Source: Pseudomonadota bacterium (GTDB lineage Bacteria; Pseudomonadota; Gammaproteobacteria; Burkholderiales; Burkholderiaceae_F). From it: 11,863 nt of DNA. Under the pieces are notes generated by a model. That model searched no databases. It worked only from the letters and a program-made list of their open reading frames with translations, and was not told the DNA's origin. The position numbers and the translations under genes are program-made. Shown in pieces: positions 9,206 through 11,863 of the stretch. The stretch is from NCBI GenBank assembly GCA_021823635.1, contig JAKANT010000015.1:1-11863 (forward strand), in the 5' to 3' direction. How positions within the stretch are numbered: the first letter of the stretch is position 1; each line of letters opens with the position of its first letter.

Positions 9206-9586
9206 ATGAACAAGGAAATCATCTCGACGTCGAAGGCGCCTGCGGCGATCGGTCCCTATTCGCAGGCGGTCAAGACCGGCCTCGTCGTCTTTCTGTCGGG
9301 GCAGATCGGGCTCGATCCGGCCACCGGCGAACTGGTCGGCGAGGACTTCGAAGCGCAGGTGCGGCAGGCGTTCAGGAACCTGGCCGCGGTGGCGGAAGCG
9401 GCGGGCGGCACGCTCGCGCACGCGGTCAAGTTCACGCTGTTCCTGACCGACCTGTCGCGCTTCGCCAAGGTCAACGAGATCATGGCCGAGGTGGTGCCGC
9501 AACCGTATCCGGCGCGCTCGACGGTCGGCGTGGCGAGCCTGCCGCGCGGCGCGCAGTTCGAGGTCGAGGCGATCCTGGTGCTGTGA
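9206..9586 (+). CDS. ridA: RidA/YjgF-family reactive enamine/imine deaminase
   Basis: RidA hydrolyses reactive enamine and imine intermediates released by PLP-dependent dehydratases, releasing ammonia and protecting other PLP enzymes. The 126-residue protein has the usual trimeric RidA length and pattern: A-x-x-x-IGPYSQA (Y18, S19), FLSGQIGLDP (29-38), and the C-terminal signature YPARSTVGVASLPRGAQFEVEAI. R104 is the key carboxylate-binding arginine and E119 the catalytic-site glutamate. All signature residues are present, so deaminase activity is expected, in contrast to Rid subfamilies lacking this arginine. Its stop codon overlaps the recG GTG start by four bases, which indicates translational coupling. 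The preceding gene is a glutathione S-transferase on the same strand. Confidence 0.95.
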   Translation: MNKEIISTSKAPAAIGPYSQAVKTGLVVFLSGQIGLDPATGELVGEDFEAQVRQAFRNLAAVAEAAGGTLAHAVKFTLFLTDLSRFAKVNEIMAEVVPQPYPARSTVGVASLPRGAQFEVEAILVL

Positions 9587-11676
9587 CGCGGCGTGCGTCG
9601 CCGGTGACGGGCGCGCGGCCGGGCGGCGGCGACGGCGCACCGCGACCGGCCGGTCGCGACGTGCGTGCGGCGCAACTGGCCAGGCTGGGGCTGCGCACCG
9701 ACTGGGACTTCGTGCTGCACCTGCCGCTGCGTTATGTGGACGAGACGCGCGTGGTGCCGATCGCCGAGTTGCGGGTCGGCGAAGAGGCGCAGGTCGAGGG
9801 CGAGGTCGTCGCCGCGCAGGTCGTGCATCGCGGCCGGCGCCAGCTGCTGGTGCGGCTGGCCGACGCCAGCGGCGAGCTGGTGCTGCGCTTCCTCAACTTC
9901 TATCCCTCGCAGGTAAAGGCCTTGGCGGCGGGCCGGCGCGTGCGCGTGTTCGGCAGCGCGCGCGGCGGCGCGATCGGCGGACTCGAAATGGTCCATCCGC
10001 GCATGCGTGCCGCCGATGAAGCGACGCCGTTGCCGACGCGGCTCACGCCCATCTATCCGACCACCGAAGGGCTGCCGCAGCACTGGCTGCGCGCGCGCAT
10101 CGAGCGCGCGCTGCGCGACGTGGACCTGACCGACTGCCTGCCGGCGGCGTTGCGCGTGCGGCACGGCCTCGCGCCGCTCGCCGCCGCGCTGCGCGAACTG
10201 CACCAGCCGCCGCCTGAAGCCGATCTCGACGCGCTGTCGGCACGCTGCGGCCCGCATTGGCGACGCGTGAAGTTCGACGAGCTGCTGGCGCAGCAGATTT
10301 CGCTGCGACTGGCGCGCGCGCGGCGCGCGTCGCACAGCGCGCCGCCGTTGCTGCCTGCGGGCGACCTGGCCGAGCGGCTGCTGGCGTCGCTGCCGTTTCG
10401 GCTCACCGAAGCACAGCGGCGCGTGCGCGCCGAGGTCGAGGCCGACCTCGCCTCGGGCACGCCGATGCAGCGGCTGGTGCAGGGCGATGTCGGCAGCGGC
10501 AAGACGGTGATCGCGGCCTTGGCCGCCGCGCGCGCGATCGACGCCGGCTTCCAGGCGGCGCTGATGGCGCCGACCGAAATACTGGCCGAGCAGCACTTCC
10601 GGCGCATCGCGCAGTGGCTGGAGCCGCTCGGCGTGCGTGTAGCCTGGCTGGCGGGCAAGCTGAAGGCCGCCGAGAAACGCGCGGTGCAGGCAGCGGTGGC
10701 GCAGGGCGCTGCGCAACTGGTGGTCGGCACGCAGGCGCTGGTGCAGGAAAACGTGCGTTTCGCCCGGCTCGGGCTGGCGATCATCGACGAACAGCATCGC
10801 TTCGGCGTGGCGCAGCGCCTGGCGCTGCGCGAGGCAGCCGTGGCGCCGCATCTGCTGATGCTTTCGGCCACGCCGATCCCGCGCACGCTGGCGATGAGCT
10901 ATTACGCCGACCTCGACGTGTCGGTGATCGACGAGCTGCCGCCCGGGCGCAGCCCGGTCGTGACCAAGCTGGTATCGACCGCGCGCCGCGACGAGGTGCT
11001 TGCGCGCGTGCGCAACGAGGTCGCGCGCGGCCGCCAGGCCTATTGGGTGTGCCCGCTGGTCGACGACGGCGACGCCGGCGACGGCGAACGCGAGCTGACC
11101 GCCGCCACGCAGATGTTCGAGGCGGCGCGCGCGGCGCTGCCGGACGTGCGCCTCGGCCTGCTGCACGGCCAGTTGCCGGCAGCCGAAAAGAACGCGGTGA
11201 TGCAGCGTTTCGCCGCCGGCGCGATCGACGTGCTGGTGGCCACCACCGTGATCGAGGTCGGCGTGGACGTGCCGAACGCGTCGCTGATGGTGATCGAGCA
11301 CGCGCAGCGCTTCGGCCTGGCGCAACTGCACCAGCTGCGCGGCCGCATCGGCCGCGGCAGCCGGGAAAGCTACTGCGTGCTGCTATTCGACGAGCCGCTG
11401 TCGGAGGCGGCGCGCGAGCGGCTGCGCGTGATCTACGAAACGACCGACGGCTTCGAGGTCGCGCGCCGCGATCTGCAACTGCGCGGCCCGGGCGAGTTCC
11501 TCGGCCGCCGCCAGTCGGGCGCGCCGCTGCTGCGCTTCGCCGATCTGGAGCGCGACGCCGCGCTGATCGAGGCAGCGCGCGATGCCGCGGCCGAACTGCT
11601 GCGCGACCACCCGGCGGCGGCGCACGAGCACGTGCGGCGCTGGCTCGGCAGCCGCGCCGCGCTGGCCGGCGCGTAA
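9583..11676 (+). CDS. recG: ATP-dependent DNA helicase RecG
   Basis: RecG is a monomeric double-stranded DNA translocase that remodels stalled replication forks and branched recombination intermediates. The 697 residues match the usual length. The N-terminal part has the LHLPLRYVDET signature, then the OB-fold wedge domain (about 65-145) that engages the fork. The SF2 motor shows Walker A GDVGSGKT (K307), APTEIL, the DEQH box (402-405), SATPIPRTL, and motif VI QLRGRIGRG. A GPGEFLGRRQSG segment near the C-terminus belongs to the conserved TRG-adjacent region. The chosen start is GTG at 9583, overlapping the ridA TGA in a GTGA arrangement; the ribosome-binding site is poor, consistent with coupling. 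GTG 9661 (residue 27) is an alternative. The first 30 residues are Gly/Arg/Pro-rich and weakly conserved. oxyR follows 27 bases later, an order common in betaproteobacteria. Confidence 0.96.
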   Translation: MTRRASPVTGARPGGGDGAPRPAGRDVRAAQLARLGLRTDWDFVLHLPLRYVDETRVVPIAELRVGEEAQVEGEVVAAQVVHRGRRQLLVRLADASGELVLRFLNFYPSQVKALAAGRRVRVFGSARGGAIGGLEMVHPRMRAADEATPLPTRLTPIYPTTEGLPQHWLRARIERALRDVDLTDCLPAALRVRHGLAPLAAALRELHQPPPEADLDALSARCGPHWRRVKFDELLAQQISLRLARARRASHSAPPLLPAGDLAERLLASLPFRLTEAQRRVRAEVEADLASGTPMQRLVQGDVGSGKTVIAALAAARAIDAGFQAALMAPTEILAEQHFRRIAQWLEPLGVRVAWLAGKLKAAEKRAVQAAVAQGAAQLVVGTQALVQENVRFARLGLAIIDEQHRFGVAQRLALREAAVAPHLLMLSATPIPRTLAMSYYADLDVSVIDELPPGRSPVVTKLVSTARRDEVLARVRNEVARGRQAYWVCPLVDDGDAGDGERELTAATQMFEAARAALPDVRLGLLHGQLPAAEKNAVMQRFAAGAIDVLVATTVIEVGVDVPNASLMVIEHAQRFGLAQLHQLRGRIGRGSRESYCVLLFDEPLSEAARERLRVIYETTDGFEVARRDLQLRGPGEFLGRRQSGAPLLRFADLERDAALIEAARDAAAELLRDHPAAAHEHVRRWLGSRAALAGA

Positions 11677-11680
11677 GCGG

Positions 11681-11701
11681 CGGCGCGGATACACTGCGCC
11701 G
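11681..11701. repeat. 6-bp inverted repeat with -10-like loop just before oxyR
   Basis: CGGCGC (11681-11686) and GCGCCG (11696-11701) flank the nine-base spacer GGATACACT, which contains the -10-like hexamer TACACT (11690-11695). The repeat fills most of the 27-base recG-oxyR gap. A promoter with this -10 would start transcription within a base or two of the oxyR ATG. It does not match the known OxyR ATAG-type contact sites. Confidence 0.4.
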
Positions 11702-11703
11702 GC

Positions 11704-11863
11704 ATGACGCTCACCGAACTGAAGTACATCGTCGCGGTCGCGCGCGAGCGCCACTTCGGCCGCGCCGCCGAAGCCTGTTTCGTCAGCCAGCCGACGCTGT
11801 CGGTCGCCATCAAGAAGCTGGAGGACGAGCTCGGCGTGCTGCTGTTCGAACGGCGCAGCAACG
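11704..11863 (+). CDS. oxyR: OxyR, LysR-type hydrogen-peroxide-responsive regulator (N-terminal part, 3' end outside window)
   Basis: Fifty-three residues are visible, running off the window edge. They form the winged helix-turn-helix of a LysR-type regulator. The stretch LTELKYIVAVARERHFGRAA, then CFVSQPTLSVAIKKLEDELG, is very close to OxyR of betaproteobacteria, which senses peroxide through a redox-active cysteine pair located beyond the visible part and activates catalase and peroxidase genes. The ATG at 11704 lacks a clear Shine-Dalgarno sequence. The upstream TACACT (11690-11695) suggests a nearly leaderless transcript, or expression by readthrough from recG. The diagnostic cysteines are outside the window, so the assignment rests on the DNA-binding region and the recG context. 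Confidence 0.85.
   Translation, partial: MTLTELKYIVAVARERHFGRAAEACFVSQPTLSVAIKKLEDELGVLLFERRSN

Noticed and set aside
9256..11331. Long open frame of 691 codons on the minus strand opposite recG and ridA
   Set aside because: It is a shadow frame of GC-rich coding sequence: low-complexity His/Arg/Gln-rich translation, no domain signature, and fully overlapped by well-conserved ridA and recG.

Overview
The window is a GC-rich (roughly 70% G+C by eye) stretch of bacterial chromosome, most likely from a betaproteobacterium. The best clues are the OxyR-type N-terminus at the right edge, the recG-oxyR order, the MshM/MshE/MshG-type proteins and the uniformly G/C-ending codons. I see no tRNA, rRNA, CRISPR array, transposase or integrase. 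Most of the window is well-packed chromosomal coding sequence.

Layout from left to right. (1) The 3' part of a GGDEF/EAL-type cyclic-di-GMP protein (+, 1-894) lacks two of the usual EAL catalytic acids. It converges on (2) an MshM/ExeA-type AAA+ ATPase (-, 1011-1934). (3) A 319-base non-coding region with several inverted repeats separates mshM from (4) a small PsiE-family membrane protein (+, 2254-2736). This is followed closely by (5) a complete ATP-dependent Lon protease (+, 2803-5277) with an unusual Arg/Ala-rich C-terminal extension. (6) Converging on lon is an mshE-mshG pair (-, 8375-5381): a GspE/PilB-type ATPase with a cyclic-di-GMP-binding N-terminal domain, and a GspF/PilC-type inner-membrane platform protein. 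(7) Divergent from mshE are a GTT1-like glutathione S-transferase (+, 8497-9162), a RidA deaminase (+, 9206-9586), RecG helicase (+, 9583-11676, overlapping ridA by four bases) and the start of oxyR (+, 11704 to the window end).

Two themes stand out. The left half holds parts of a type IV pilus/MSHA-like assembly machine (MshM, MshE, MshG) near an EAL-type protein. MshE carries both halves of the MshEN cyclic-di-GMP motif, so pilus assembly is probably controlled by cyclic-di-GMP. The secretin, the pilins and the other Msh proteins are not in the window, and a psiE-lon pair on the opposite strand sits between mshM and mshEG. The right half is a housekeeping and stress block (detoxification, enamine damage control, replication-fork repair, peroxide sensing).

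No wholly new system is evident. The points most worth checking are the degenerate EAL domain, the Lon tail that reads through a terminator-like hairpin, the psiE-lon pairing away from any clpX neighbour, and the perfect 10-bp inverted repeat upstream of psiE.
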